64,000 bases of DNA. It comes from Tessaracoccus defluvii. Its GTDB lineage: Bacteria > Actinomycetota > Actinomycetes > Propionibacteriales > Propionibacteriaceae. The DNA is taken from the NCBI RefSeq assembly GCF_014489575.1, contig NZ_CP060789.1:1984001-2048000 (forward strand). The letters are read 5' to 3'. Positions 37,055 through 45,159 of this stretch are shown here, piece after piece; position 1 is the stretch's first letter, and the number at the start of each line of letters is the position of its first letter. The notes beneath the pieces were generated by a model, which was given only the letters and a program-made list of their open reading frames with translations, made no database searches and was not told the origin of the DNA. A program made the translations under genes and the position numbers.

Positions 37055-37080
37055 CTAAACCGGAACTCCACCACGTCGCG
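37055..37080 (-). repeat. ychF 3'-end repeat, copy 5
   Basis: The minus strand reads GACGTGGTGGAGTTCCGGTTTAG, encoding DVVEFRF as at the end of ychF. It begins four bases after the stop of the gene at 37085 and has the chromosomal-type left arm (CGCGACGTGGTGG). Confidence 0.6.
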
Positions 37081-37084
37081 GCCC

Positions 37085-37453
37085 CTACTCTTCGGTGTCG
37101 TGTGATTCGGCAACATGGTTATCGAACCACGTGACCGCGTCATGCTCGCTCGCCGAGGGCGGACTCTCCTGCAGGCATTCATTGCACCGCGCGTGCCACC
37201 CGCCTTCGTCATGCCATAGGTGCGGACATCCAGGGGCAACCCAATCCGGCGACCATTTGATGCTGAACGCGTAGTCGATTCGAGTCGATACTGCCCACGC
37301 AAGGGTTCGGATCGCCTCGTCCGTGATGCCTAACTTCTCGACGCCGTTGTACACACGGAGTTCATCCCGAACCGCGTCGTAGAGCAGTTCCAGTTCTTTC
37401 GTGCCCCACTTGGACCCCTCATCCGAGATCCCTGAAAGGCTATTTCTGCTCAT
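37085..37453 (-). CDS. Hypothetical protein with possible zinc site
   Basis: A 122-residue acidic protein that I do not recognise. The N-terminal half is helical (KWGTKELELLYDAVRDELRVY). The C-terminal half contains CPHLWHDEGGWHARCNEC, whose Cys and His spacing could bind zinc. ATG at 37453 lies 26 bases after the stop of the upstream GNAT, so the two form a cassette-like pair between ychF-end repeats 4 and 5. Confidence 0.65.
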   Translation of the reverse strand: MSRNSLSGISDEGSKWGTKELELLYDAVRDELRVYNGVEKLGITDEAIRTLAWAVSTRIDYAFSIKWSPDWVAPGCPHLWHDEGGWHARCNECLQESPPSASEHDAVTWFDNHVAESHDTEE

Positions 37454-37478
37454 AGCATGCCTAACTGTTCCGCCACCG

Positions 37479-38027
37479 TTAGCTGTCCGTCGCAGCAGCG
37501 CGGCGCGCCGCCGGTCTACGTCTCAGCAAAACGCCCTCGCCGCCAGTGAACTCGATGCGCGCGAGTGTCGCCGCTCTTCCCACTTCTTCGAATCCGAGCG
37601 CCTCGTGAAGCCTGATCGACGCGAGATTCTGCGCATTGATCACACTGAATACCGGCTCTTCCGCGGAAGAATCATGGACCTTATCGAGCACGTCCAGCAA
37701 CAGTCGTGCCGCGATTCCCCGGCGACGATGAACCGGCACAACGGTAAGCCCCGCAATCAGCAATTCCGGCTCCCTCCCAGGCTCGATCACAAATGGTTGC
37801 GCACCGCAGTACCCGACCAACTCACGATCGATCTCCGCGACAGAGAGCACCGGCAGCCGCTCAATGAGTCCGCGAGCCTGCTCGCGATACCCGTCCATGT
37901 CGCCACCACGCGTTGCCATCACAACGGACAGCGCCTCCGCATCGGAAGCAGTCGCAGGTCGAATGCTGACCGCTTCACCCGCACGTTGAGCGCGCACCAA
38001 CGGGTCAAAGGCCACGAAATCAGTCAT
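37479..38027 (-). CDS. GNAT-family N-acetyltransferase
   Basis: A 182-residue acetyltransferase. ELLIAGLTVVPVHRRRGIAAR is the beta4 strand plus acetyl-CoA loop, and NAQNLASIRLHEALGFEEVGR is the C-terminal unit. ATG at 38027 has GGTGGAG upstream. It is the first gene after ychF-end repeat 4 and is followed closely by the zinc-site hypothetical gene. Acetyltransferases are frequent cargo of mobile gene cassettes. Confidence 0.88.
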   Translation of the reverse strand: MTDFVAFDPLVRAQRAGEAVSIRPATASDAEALSVVMATRGGDMDGYREQARGLIERLPVLSVAEIDRELVGYCGAQPFVIEPGREPELLIAGLTVVPVHRRRGIAARLLLDVLDKVHDSSAEEPVFSVINAQNLASIRLHEALGFEEVGRAATLARIEFTGGEGVLLRRRPAARRAAATDS

Positions 38028-38102
38028 GCGATCTCCACCCCCTCCGGTCCGGCGCCGTCCACCTGAAACAGATCCGCCACTAGCCCAGGACTAACGGAAC
38101 GT

Positions 38103-38147
38103 CAATAACGCTCGGCGTTAAACCAGAACTCTACCGAGTTCCGGCAC
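38103..38147 (-). repeat. ychF 3'-end repeat, copy 4
   Basis: The minus strand reads GTGCCGGAACTCGGTAGAGTTC then TGGTTTAAC, encoding NSVEFWFN. The left arm CCGGAACTC pairs with GAGTTCTGG as a 9-bp inverted repeat with one mismatch and a 4-base centre. It shares the following AGCGTTATTGACG with copy 3. It lies 36 bases after the end of the upstream GNAT. Confidence 0.65.
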
Positions 38148-38182
38148 GGAGAACCATCCGGAGCCCCGCCGCTACCCGTCGA

Positions 38183-38707
38183 TCATCGGGAGGGATCGAA
38201 GGATGGTGAAGGATCGGATCCCAGCCGTCCGTAGGTGTCCACGTCGATCCGCTGACCGTCCACGAGGAACTTCTCGCGCTCGGTCCCCTCTTTCACGAAC
38301 CCCGCTCGCCTCGCCACCGCTCCTGATGCGGGGTTATTCACGCGATGACCGAGTTCGAGGCGCTCCAGCCCACGTGTGGTCAGCGCCCACTTCGCGATGG
38401 TGGCAGCGGCCGCGGCAGTCCATCCGCGTCCGCGGGCGGCATCCGTCATCCAGTACCAGAACCAGCCGCTACGGTTCTCGTCGTCGACGCTCACGCACAC
38501 CAGGCCGACGAGCGCACCCTCAGCGACGATGGACCAGGCTTCGTGCGGCGAGCCCGGCTCCATCAACCTGCTCACATAGCGATCCGCCTCGATGAGCGTC
38601 GACACGTCGCCCTGGCGCGCCATGTCAGGGTTGGACCTGAAAGCCGAAAGCACGGCAGGAGCATCGTCAGGACGAAGCCGGCGCAGCGCCGGGGACGCAT
38701 AGCTCAT
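38183..38707 (-). CDS. RimJ/RimL-type N-acetyltransferase
   Basis: A 174-residue GNAT of the ribosomal-protein-type subgroup: LRRLRPDDAPAVLSAFRSNP at the start, FWYWMTDAARGRGWTAAAAAT with the acetyl-CoA loop, and LELGHRVNNPASGAVARRAGF near the end. The ATG overlaps the higA stop by four bases (38704-38707), so it is the third gene of the higBA operon. An acetyltransferase coupled to a toxin-antitoxin pair may itself be a toxin-like or modifying partner (inference). Confidence 0.87.
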   Translation of the reverse strand: MSYASPALRRLRPDDAPAVLSAFRSNPDMARQGDVSTLIEADRYVSRLMEPGSPHEAWSIVAEGALVGLVCVSVDDENRSGWFWYWMTDAARGRGWTAAAAATIAKWALTTRGLERLELGHRVNNPASGAVARRAGFVKEGTEREKFLVDGQRIDVDTYGRLGSDPSPSFDPSR

Positions 38708-39006
38708 GCGACGCTCAGCGGTGTGATCGACGCGATCTGCTCACCTGCAAGATCCTCTGCACGGTCGAGCTCGTAGTGGCTCTGGAGGTTGATCCAGAAC
38801 TCCGCCGACGTGCCGAAGTACTTCGCGAGCCGCAGCGCAGTGTCCGCGGTGATCCCCCTCTTGCCGTGCACGATCTCGTTGATGCGGCGTGGTGGCACTC
38901 CGATTGAGACGGCGAGCTTGTTCTGAGTGATCCCGAAGCCCTCGATGAAGTCCTCCATGAGGACTTCGCCCGGGTGAATCGGGGGAATCTTGTCAGTGAT
39001 AGTCAA
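38704..39006 (-). CDS. higA: HigA-family antitoxin
   Basis: A 100-residue Xre-family antitoxin. IPPIHPGEVLMEDFIEGFGI and TQNKLAVSIGVPPRRINEIV are the HigA signature; HGKRGITADTALRLAKYFGTS completes the helix-turn-helix. A TTG at 39006 is preferred because it gives the family's usual start just before PPIHPGE, has GGTGGAG upstream, and overlaps the higB end. Toxin first, antitoxin second is the typical hig order. Confidence 0.88.
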   Translation of the reverse strand: MTITDKIPPIHPGEVLMEDFIEGFGITQNKLAVSIGVPPRRINEIVHGKRGITADTALRLAKYFGTSAEFWINLQSHYELDRAEDLAGEQIASITPLSVA

Positions 39007-39274
39007 CGATCTCCACCTCCTCTGGTCCAGCATCGGTCCACACGAAGCAGATCCTCCACTGGTCGTTGATCCGGATGCTGTACTGACCGGCTCGATCGCC
39101 CTTGAGCGCTTCAAGTCGGTTTCCTGGCGGGATCCGGAGATCGTCGAGCCTCTCCGCAGACCCCACCTGACGAAGCTTGCGCAGCGCAACCCGCTGGATC
39201 CTCGGATCGATCGATCGCACGGGCTCACGACGCCACAGCCGTTCGGTCGCCTTGTCGCCGAACGATCTGATCAC
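38993..39274 (-). CDS. higB: HigB/RelE-type mRNA interferase toxin
   Basis: A 93-residue toxin. RSFGDKATERLWRR at the start and LEALKGDRAGQYSIRINDQWRICFVW near the end are the HigB/RelE pattern, including the Arg-rich active-site strand of ribosome-dependent RNases. GTG at 39274 lies only about 35 bases after the stop-like end of ychF repeat 3. It overlaps higA. Confidence 0.9.
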   Translation of the reverse strand: MIRSFGDKATERLWRREPVRSIDPRIQRVALRKLRQVGSAERLDDLRIPPGNRLEALKGDRAGQYSIRINDQWRICFVWTDAGPEEVEIVDYH

Positions 39275-39297
39275 AGGACCAGTCTAACGGCAGTCGT

Positions 39298-39340
39298 CAA
39301 TAACGCTAGACGTTAAACTGGAACTCCACGACGTCGCCGC
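39298..39340 (-). repeat. ychF 3'-end repeat, copy 3
   Basis: The minus strand encodes CGDVVEFQFNV followed by TAG, the same residues and stop as the end of ychF. GGCGACGTCGTGGAGTTC is identical to ychF over 18 bases. After the stop it continues AGCGTTATTGACG, shared with copy 4. higB starts shortly afterwards. Confidence 0.75.
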
Positions 39341-39524
39341 AGTCAGCGAACGTCTGAAGAGACTGTCACCTGATGTGCCGGCCACGCACTCGGGCGCGAA
39401 GCCGACGTCGATAGCCTCGAGGTCGCCGTACGACTGTCCTTGACCTCGGCGAGCGTCCTCCTCCACCTCGACGCGAGTCAGCTCGCGGATGGGTCTTCGT
39501 GCCCCGATACTCCGACACGTAGCG

Positions 39525-41072
39525 TTACCCGCACGCATTGCCCCGGTCAAGGTCGTGCGGCACGACGAAGCTGCGTATGGCGTCCGCCTCGTCGATCGCC
39601 GCGGCGAACTCCTCCTCGGTGGCCGAGCTCAGCAGATCGACGGGCGATCGGTCCGAGCCGTCCGCGCCATGGGGCAGGTCCGGGTGCGGCGTCTGCCACC
39701 AGTCCAGTAGCGCCCTGGCGACGTCGGTCGGATCCGAGCCTCCGCAGGAGCGGGCGAGCGCCTGGTTGATCTCGGCAAGCGCGTCGATGATCTTCCCGTC
39801 GCGGAACTGGAAGGCCGGATAGAACTTCGTCCCTCCGAGCTCGACCTCGATCACGACGTTGTGCTTGAGGTAGGTCCGCAGCAGGCTGCGCTGGGCGGCC
39901 TTCTTCGCGTGCGCCGCCTGCGCCGGGGTACGTGTCCGCTCCGCGTCGATCACTTCCGCCCCCGTCACCGATGCGCGGGTCTCGGCGGCGGTCATGCACT
40001 CGGCTCGGTCGAGCAGGCTCGCGGCCATCATCGGTGAGCGGTCGAGCGCGAAGGCCCGATCCCAGATCGGGCTGCTCCTCCAACTGTCAGGGAATCCGAG
40101 CTGCTCCATGCCGAAGCCGACAGTGCGGGACTTCTCTTCGACGAAGTCGGCCAGGTCCACGACGTCGCCCTTCTCCGGCGCGATGCTCAGCAGGAGGTGG
40201 CGCAATACGAGCAGCACTCCGTAGAGCCTGTTGTTCGTCCCTTCTTCCGCGAGCGACGCGAGCAGGTCGTCGGCGTCCTTTCGAGCCTGCCCCGGCGCGT
40301 CGATGAGCACATCGAACGAGCGGTTCCACACACGGCCGTAGTGGGCGCAGATGTTCCGCACGTTCCTGAGGTTGTTGAGCCAGTTCCCGAGTGCGCCGCG
40401 ATCTCCGTGGCCGTCGGCGGTGCGGACCTGGAACCGTGCCGCGAGGATCTCCTGGTCGGGCTGCAGCATCAGGTCGTAGAGGCTGCTCAGCACTCCGAAG
40501 GACATCACTTCTGTCGCGACCCAGATGGGCAGGTGCGGACCGTACTGCTGGCGGAAATGTACGACGAAGTCGCCCCGGGCGCGCTGCTCGTGCCGGTCGT
40601 ACTCCTCGAGCCACTCGCGGTAGGCGGCGGTCGGCTCGGGCGGCGCGCCGGGATCTTTTTGCCTCGTCGCGCCGAACGCCCAGGGGTGTCTGTGCGCGAA
40701 CGCGTCGATCCTTCCGAGCCGGTGGCCGATGAAGAACCGGAAGGCCGTTTCGACGGTACTGAGGACGTCGCCGAGGCGCATGCGCAGCTCGTGGTCGAAC
40801 TCGTACAGCGAGACCACGTGCGCGAGGCCGGTCCCGGGCACGAACGTGTCCAGGCGGATCTCGCGGTCCTCTTCGTCGAACCGGGGCGCAGGAGGAGCGG
40901 GCCGGTCGCGGTAGAGGTGCCAGTAGCCCGAGAGCCGGTAGTAGCCGTATCGCTGCAGGACCTCGGCCGCGTAGGCGTTGTCGCCGCAGTCCATGCCGCG
41001 CCCGCGCAGCCGTCGGATCTGCTCGGGGACCGTGAGGAACGGCTTGGCGTAGGTGCTGTTCGGGGTCGTCAT
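39525..41072 (-). CDS. Abi_2 (AbiD/AbiF)-type HEPN protein with C-terminal antitoxin-like domain
   Basis: A 515-residue protein, much longer than the roughly 300 residues usual for Abi_2. The N-terminal part has the family pattern QRYGYYRLSGYWHLYRD, LYEFDHELRMRLGDVLSTVE, and the HEPN RNase motif LRNVRNICAHYGRVWNR (R-x4-H at about 239-244). The C-terminal about 130 residues read KFYPAFQFRDGKIIDALAEI and LLDWWQTPHPDL ... SPVDLL, which resembles the toxin-binding domain of Xre/MbcA/ParS antitoxins. Abi proteins of this type stop growth on phage infection. The fusion suggests a built-in regulator. Lies between ychF repeats 2 and 3. Confidence 0.85.
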   Translation of the reverse strand: MTTPNSTYAKPFLTVPEQIRRLRGRGMDCGDNAYAAEVLQRYGYYRLSGYWHLYRDRPAPPAPRFDEEDREIRLDTFVPGTGLAHVVSLYEFDHELRMRLGDVLSTVETAFRFFIGHRLGRIDAFAHRHPWAFGATRQKDPGAPPEPTAAYREWLEEYDRHEQRARGDFVVHFRQQYGPHLPIWVATEVMSFGVLSSLYDLMLQPDQEILAARFQVRTADGHGDRGALGNWLNNLRNVRNICAHYGRVWNRSFDVLIDAPGQARKDADDLLASLAEEGTNNRLYGVLLVLRHLLLSIAPEKGDVVDLADFVEEKSRTVGFGMEQLGFPDSWRSSPIWDRAFALDRSPMMAASLLDRAECMTAAETRASVTGAEVIDAERTRTPAQAAHAKKAAQRSLLRTYLKHNVVIEVELGGTKFYPAFQFRDGKIIDALAEINQALARSCGGSDPTDVARALLDWWQTPHPDLPHGADGSDRSPVDLLSSATEEEFAAAIDEADAIRSFVVPHDLDRGNACG

Positions 41073-41440
41073 GTGCGCATCGTCCTGGTGTCCCCGACAC
41101 CCGGGGGTAGAAAGAGAACAGGCCCGCGTCTCATCTAGAGAAGCGAGCCTGTCGTGTTACTTCGAGGGTACGGGTTCCACCTGCGCAGGTCAAACACTCG
41201 GTCGCTCAGCGTCGGCAGCTCCGGGCACTGCTTGCCCGGCCACGACCTCGGTGCTGGAACCAACGCGCTGGTGAAGCGCCCTGGGTTCCGTTAGGGAGGC
41301 AGTCGGCTCCTGCGGAGGTTGCGCGGGGCCGGTTAAAAGCGAAGGTCAGCGCCATTAACGCTCAGCAACTGATGGTAGATAGGAACTCACCCATCGGACC
41401 CAAACGGGAGCCGAGAAGATAAAATCCCTGGTCAGAGGCG

Positions 41441-41481
41441 ATTCTTAGACATTGAACCGGAACTCCACCGAGTTCCGGCAC
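41441..41481 (-). repeat. ychF 3'-end repeat, copy 2
   Basis: The minus strand reads GGAACTCGGTGGAGTTCCGG then TTCAATGTCTAAGAATCG, encoding NSVEFRFNV and a stop. CCGGAACTC and GAGTTCCGG form a perfect 9-bp inverted repeat around GGTG. The bases after the stop (AGAATCG) also match those after ychF itself (TGAGAATCG). Confidence 0.75.
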
Positions 41482-41554
41482 ATAAGTACATCTGAACACG
41501 GGGTTCACGTGCGCCCTCTCCCCACGGTCAGTGCTCGCTACTGAGCAGGGGACA

Positions 41555-41583
41555 CAGGCTGACCCTCGACGTGGGTCAGCCTG
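41555..41583. terminator. Strong hairpin, probable terminator
   Basis: CAGGCTGACCC (41555-41565) pairs perfectly with GGGTCAGCCTG (41573-41583), 11 bp with a 7-base loop. It lies downstream of the HEPN/DUF4209 gene, now separated from it by the IS630 element. Confidence 0.6.
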
Positions 41584-41651
41584 CAGGACGCCACGAAGGC
41601 GGTAGCGCGCCATCACGGCGGCAGGGAACCCGGCTGAGACGCCACATACTA

Positions 41652-42774
41652 GTGGCCTGTCGTTGAGACATGTTTACGTTTCCGGTCTATTCGGTCAAGA
41701 ATCTGGTCGGGGTTTTGGTCCACATGAATGCTTGTTTGCGTCGGTTCCAACCGTTGATGAAGGTGCGGATCTTGCCTGTGAGGTCGCGGACCGAGGTGAA
41801 GGTCCCGCGCCGGATGGCTTGGCGTTCGATGATGCCGAACCAGACCTCGATCAGGTTCAGCCAGGATCCGGAGGTCGGGGTGAAGTGCACGGTGATCCGT
41901 GGGTTCGCGGCGAGCCAGTCGCGGACCTCGGCCTTCTTGTGGGTGGCGTAGTTGTCCATCACCAGGTGGAGTTCCTGGGTCGGGTAGGCGCGGGCCACGT
42001 GTTTGAGGAAGCCGAGGAACTCCTGATGTCGGTGCCGGTCCTTACACAGGCCGGTGACCTTCCCGGTGGCGACCTCCAACGCCGCGAACAGGGTGGTGGT
42101 GCCGTGCCGGACGTAGTCATGGGTGCGCTGCTCCGGATGGCCCGGCGCCATCGGCAGTGTCTTCTGAGTCCGGCTCAACGCCTGGATCTGCGACTTCTCA
42201 TCCACGCACAACACGATCGCGTTGTCCGGGGTGCGAGGTACAGGCCCACCACGTCGGTGACCTTGGCCACCAGTTCCGGATCGGTGGAGAACTTGAAGGA
42301 CTCCGCCTTCCACGGGCGGACGCCGTACTCCTTCCACACCGCCGCGACGGTGGCATGGTCGACCCCCACACGCGGCGCCAGCAGCCGAGACGACCAGTGC
42401 GTCACCCCCAGGCTGGCCGGAGGCGGGTCCAGAGTCGCGGCGAGGATCGCAACCCGGTCGACCCGGCGGGGTCGCCCCGGGCGGGGCTCATCAGCCAAAC
42501 CCTGAAGACCGCGCTCGGCGTAGCGGTCCCGCCACAGGTTCACCGTCGGCCTCGACACTCCCACCGTGTCGGCGATCACCTGGTTCCCGACCCCGTCAGC
42601 GGCCAGCAACACGATCCGTGCCCGCTGTGCCGTGGAGGCCATCACCGTGGCCGCCCGGGTCAGGCGCTCCAACTCGCTCCGATCGCCGTCGCGTAACTCC
42701 AATGCTGGGGCTGTCCTGTTCGCCATGCCCCGATTGTCCCACGCAACCGTAAAGTGACATTACCGACACGCCAC
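41652..42774 (-). mobile_element. IS630-family insertion sequence
   Basis: Ends GTGGCCTGTCG (41652) and, inverted, GTGGCGTGTCG (to 42774), flanked on both sides by TA (41650-41651 and 42775-42776), the target duplication of IS630/Tc1 elements. 1123 bp. It inserted between the HEPN gene and its terminator hairpin. Confidence 0.88.
41687..42726 (-). pseudogene. IS630-family transposase, one frameshift
   Basis: ATG at 42726 opens the N-terminal helix-turn-helix half (ELERLTRAATVMASTAQRAR, QVIADTVGVSRPTVNLWRDR). Near 42232 the frame must shift by one missing C; the second half then has CVDEKSQIQALSRTQKTLP (first Asp), LHLVMDNYATHK (second Asp) and TPTSGSWLNLIEVWFGIIER (Glu), the IS630 DDE set. 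About 346 residues joined. Some IS630 elements use programmed frameshifting, but no slippery A tract is seen here, so an indel is more likely. Confidence 0.85.
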
Positions 42775-42815
42775 TAGGGATCTGAAGAGGGCTCGACCAT
42801 CCTAGCGGTCGGCCC

Positions 42816-44788
42816 CTATTCCTTCGCGAGCACGGCGTTATCCGTCAGGCAGAAGTCATCGTTGATCTTGATGACCAGCGCAATGAGTAGACGGAGCGCT
42901 GTTAGATACGTGTGGCGGTGAACGCGGTCGTCGTCACCGTCTGCCTGTGATCCATGGAGGTAACGGTTGCGCAGGCTAGGTCCGTTGCTGAACTCCTTAT
43001 CGTTAAGGAAGTAGTTGAAGTAGCTGACCTCCGCGGTGCTGAGCAGCGTTGATCTCTGCACCAGCCATCCGGCTTTCACCATCTCGTCAATGGCTTTCTG
43101 GCCGGCGGCCGAGTGATGGAGACAGCTCGTCGACTCGCACTCCCAGAGTTCCTTGAGCACACGCAATTGTGGCGCGCTTGCGAACGCAATTCGGTCACGA
43201 TCTCCGGTCAGGATGCCCTTCTCGACCAGGAAGTCGATGTTGCGCTGTTGGTACTCGTGGAACTGGTCGTAAGCGATGTCATTGGCGATGACCAGGTGGA
43301 GGAAGCTCTCTGCCTCCAGATTGCTGCTGATGTGCACCAATCCGGATTGGTCCGAGAAGAGCAGGTGCTGAATTCCTTGGATGTCTGCGATACTGACAAC
43401 GTAAGCGTACTTATCCACAACCTGACTCGGGATGCCGTCGTAGGAAAGCTGCTCCGATGTGATTGTCAGCAGCTCCGGGTCAACCTCGCCGTAGTGGACA
43501 TGCAGCGTGAACTGCTTGAGGAGGCTCTCCATCTCTGAGAACAGGTGTCGGCTCTTCTCAAGGTAGGTAGCGGTCGGGCTGGAGGCGCGGTACTTCAGCC
43601 CCGTGGCACCGAACTCCTGCTCAAGGTAGTCCGTGAAGAACCAAGCGATGACCGACTCGAGCTCTATACGTTCGGAGCTGAGCAAGCGCTCGTACATCAA
43701 GGTTTGGAGCCAGGACGCCTCGTCCTTGAGACTGAACGCCACCCCCGTCCGGTAGTCGTCCTTGCCAGGCGTACCCATGAACCGCTCGAAGACGCCAAGT
43801 TGCGCTCCGTAGGAAGGGAGTTCTAGGAGCATGTGGTCGTTGGCGAACTGGAACAGGTGAACGAAGTTATTCAGGATGGTCGGGTAGTCGAGGTTCTCCG
43901 TGAGCCAGGTTCGGCTGTAGGAGTACTTGCCAACCATGCCGTCCAGAGACTGGACGACCTCTTCGACCTGATCGGCCGAGATTCCCACTTCGCAGCCGGT
44001 CTTGATCCCTCCGTGGACTCGAACATGTTCTTCGTGAGCGCATCTGCCTTGCGACGAGCCTTTAGCTTCAGTCGTGCATCGACGCCGGTGTTCTTGTCAG
44101 CTCGTGCGGATGCGATCAGCTTGACGAAGTTGAGGTTGGGCTCTTCCTCATCGAGGTAGCGGTCAAACAGGTCACGCTGATCCGCGGGAGTGAGGCTCTT
44201 CGGGAGATGGATTGGATCCCGCCCCTCGGACTGGAGGAACTTCCGCGCAAGCAGCTCGGCATTGCGCGGCCCAGCGAGTAGCAGGGCCCGAATCTCCTGG
44301 TCGTAGGCACGCACGAGTGGCTGGCATGAGAGCAGATCGCGCGGGTGGAACCTCTGCTCTTGAAGTGCAGCAAGCACGATCGAGTCAGTGCAGCGCTCGA
44401 AGACCTTGTTCTTTCCGAGGAGATCGAGGACGTCTGTAAGGTACTGAAAGTCAACGTCCTGAACGAGCGTTGAGAAGGTGGCATCAGTCACTTTGCCGAA
44501 GAACCTGCCGACGGCTTTCCGGATCTCGGGGACCTGCGCCAGAGTCGCGTCTCGCTCTGCTTCGGCCAGGCCCTTCAGGAGAACTTTGTGTTCTAGGAAC
44601 AACGCGAGATGATGCAACTCAACGATGTCATTTATGCCTTGATCGCCACGGGTAGCATCGAACTCACGGACGAGCTCTAGGAGGCGGTCGGCCTGCCAGA
44701 AGGTTCCGTAGTCGCTGAGGCCGAAGAACTTCAGTCTCTTCTCTGGTCCGCTTTCCGACACTCGAATCTCCCTCCCGGTAGGCGTCAC
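42816..44788 (-). pseudogene. HEPN/DUF4209-like protein, one frameshift
   Basis: Two frames join at about 44010 (one missing G; STEG then IKTGCEVGISADQ) to give a protein of about 657 residues. The N-terminal part is helical (KRLKFFGLSDYGTFWQADRL onwards) with no known motif. The C-terminal part ends with SLRNRYLHGSQA, an R-x4-H HEPN active-site motif, in a context that recalls DUF4209. HEPN proteins are RNases common in antiphage systems. Base composition is lower in GC than the core genes by eye. It is the first gene beyond the end of ychF and lies between ychF and repeat 2. Function unproven. Confidence 0.65.
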
Positions 44789-45112
44789 TCTATGCAGTTC
44801 GGGGCGCCTAATGGCACGAACTTGAAGTTGCTACCTGATCGTGCAGCAGTCCCCCTGGACGGAGCCGTCGTCCACGTCGATCGTTGCGCCGGCTCCTCGT
44901 TCTGTCGTGGAAGCGAGCCGAACTAGCGGCGCATCACCCCGAGGCGGACACGACCTACATCTCCATGGCCTTGATCCCGCGCCCCCTCGGGCTCCTCCCC
45001 GCCGCCGAGCGGCGCACGACGGACGATGCACAACTCCGAGGGTAGGCCCCGTGCAAAAGCGCCGGGCACTAGTCCTGACTCAACATTCGACAAGAATCAT
45101 CAACGATTCTCA
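44789..45112. other. Intergenic region between the HEPN gene and ychF
   Basis: 324 bases with no gene that can be supported. Immediately after the ychF stop (minus strand) AGAATC-GTTGAT-GATTCT is a small hairpin at about 45094-45111. The region should hold the promoter of the HEPN gene and the inner edge of the inserted DNA. Confidence 0.45.
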
Positions 45113-45159
45113 CTAGATATTGAACCTGAACTCCACGACGTCGCCGTCCTGCATCACGT
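45113..45159 (-). repeat. ychF 3'-end repeat, genuine copy (putative attachment site)
   Basis: The last codons of ychF, encoding MQDGDVVEFRFNI and TAG. The core GTGGAGTTC is shared with repeats 2, 3, 5 and 6 (GTAGAGTTC in repeat 4); GGCGACGTCGTGGAGTTC is shared with repeat 3, and an arm of about 30 bases with repeat 6. Proposed attachment site for the cassettes to the left. Confidence 0.7.

Larger units (their letters stand above)
41073..41651. other. Gene-free stretch with ychF repeat and hairpins
   Basis: No convincing gene. It holds ychF-end repeat 2 (41441-41481), a strong hairpin (41555-41583), and a weaker imperfect hairpin where ACAGGC at 41118-41123 pairs with GCCTGT at 41147-41152, close upstream of the Abi gene start. 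A minus-strand AGCGTTAATGGCG near 41350 resembles the sequence that follows repeats 3 and 4. The promoter of the Abi gene should lie here. Confidence 0.5.

Noticed and set aside
37460..37490. GCCTAAC...GTTAGC around the GNAT stop, again integron-like
   Set aside because: Only about 25 bases between genes, imperfect consensus, and no counterpart at the neighbouring junctions.
39280..39315. Integron attC-like ends: GTCTAAC followed 23 bases later by GTTAAAC match the R'' and R' consensus
   Set aside because: The total span is only 37 bases, shorter than real attC sites, the inner L boxes are absent, and most other copies do not keep the consensus. The repeat is better explained as the ychF 3' end. 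No intI gene is in the window.
45094..45111. AGAATC-GTTGAT-GATTCT as terminator of ychF
   Set aside because: Only a 6-bp AT-rich stem without a T tract. It may instead be part of the attachment region, so it was not called a terminator.
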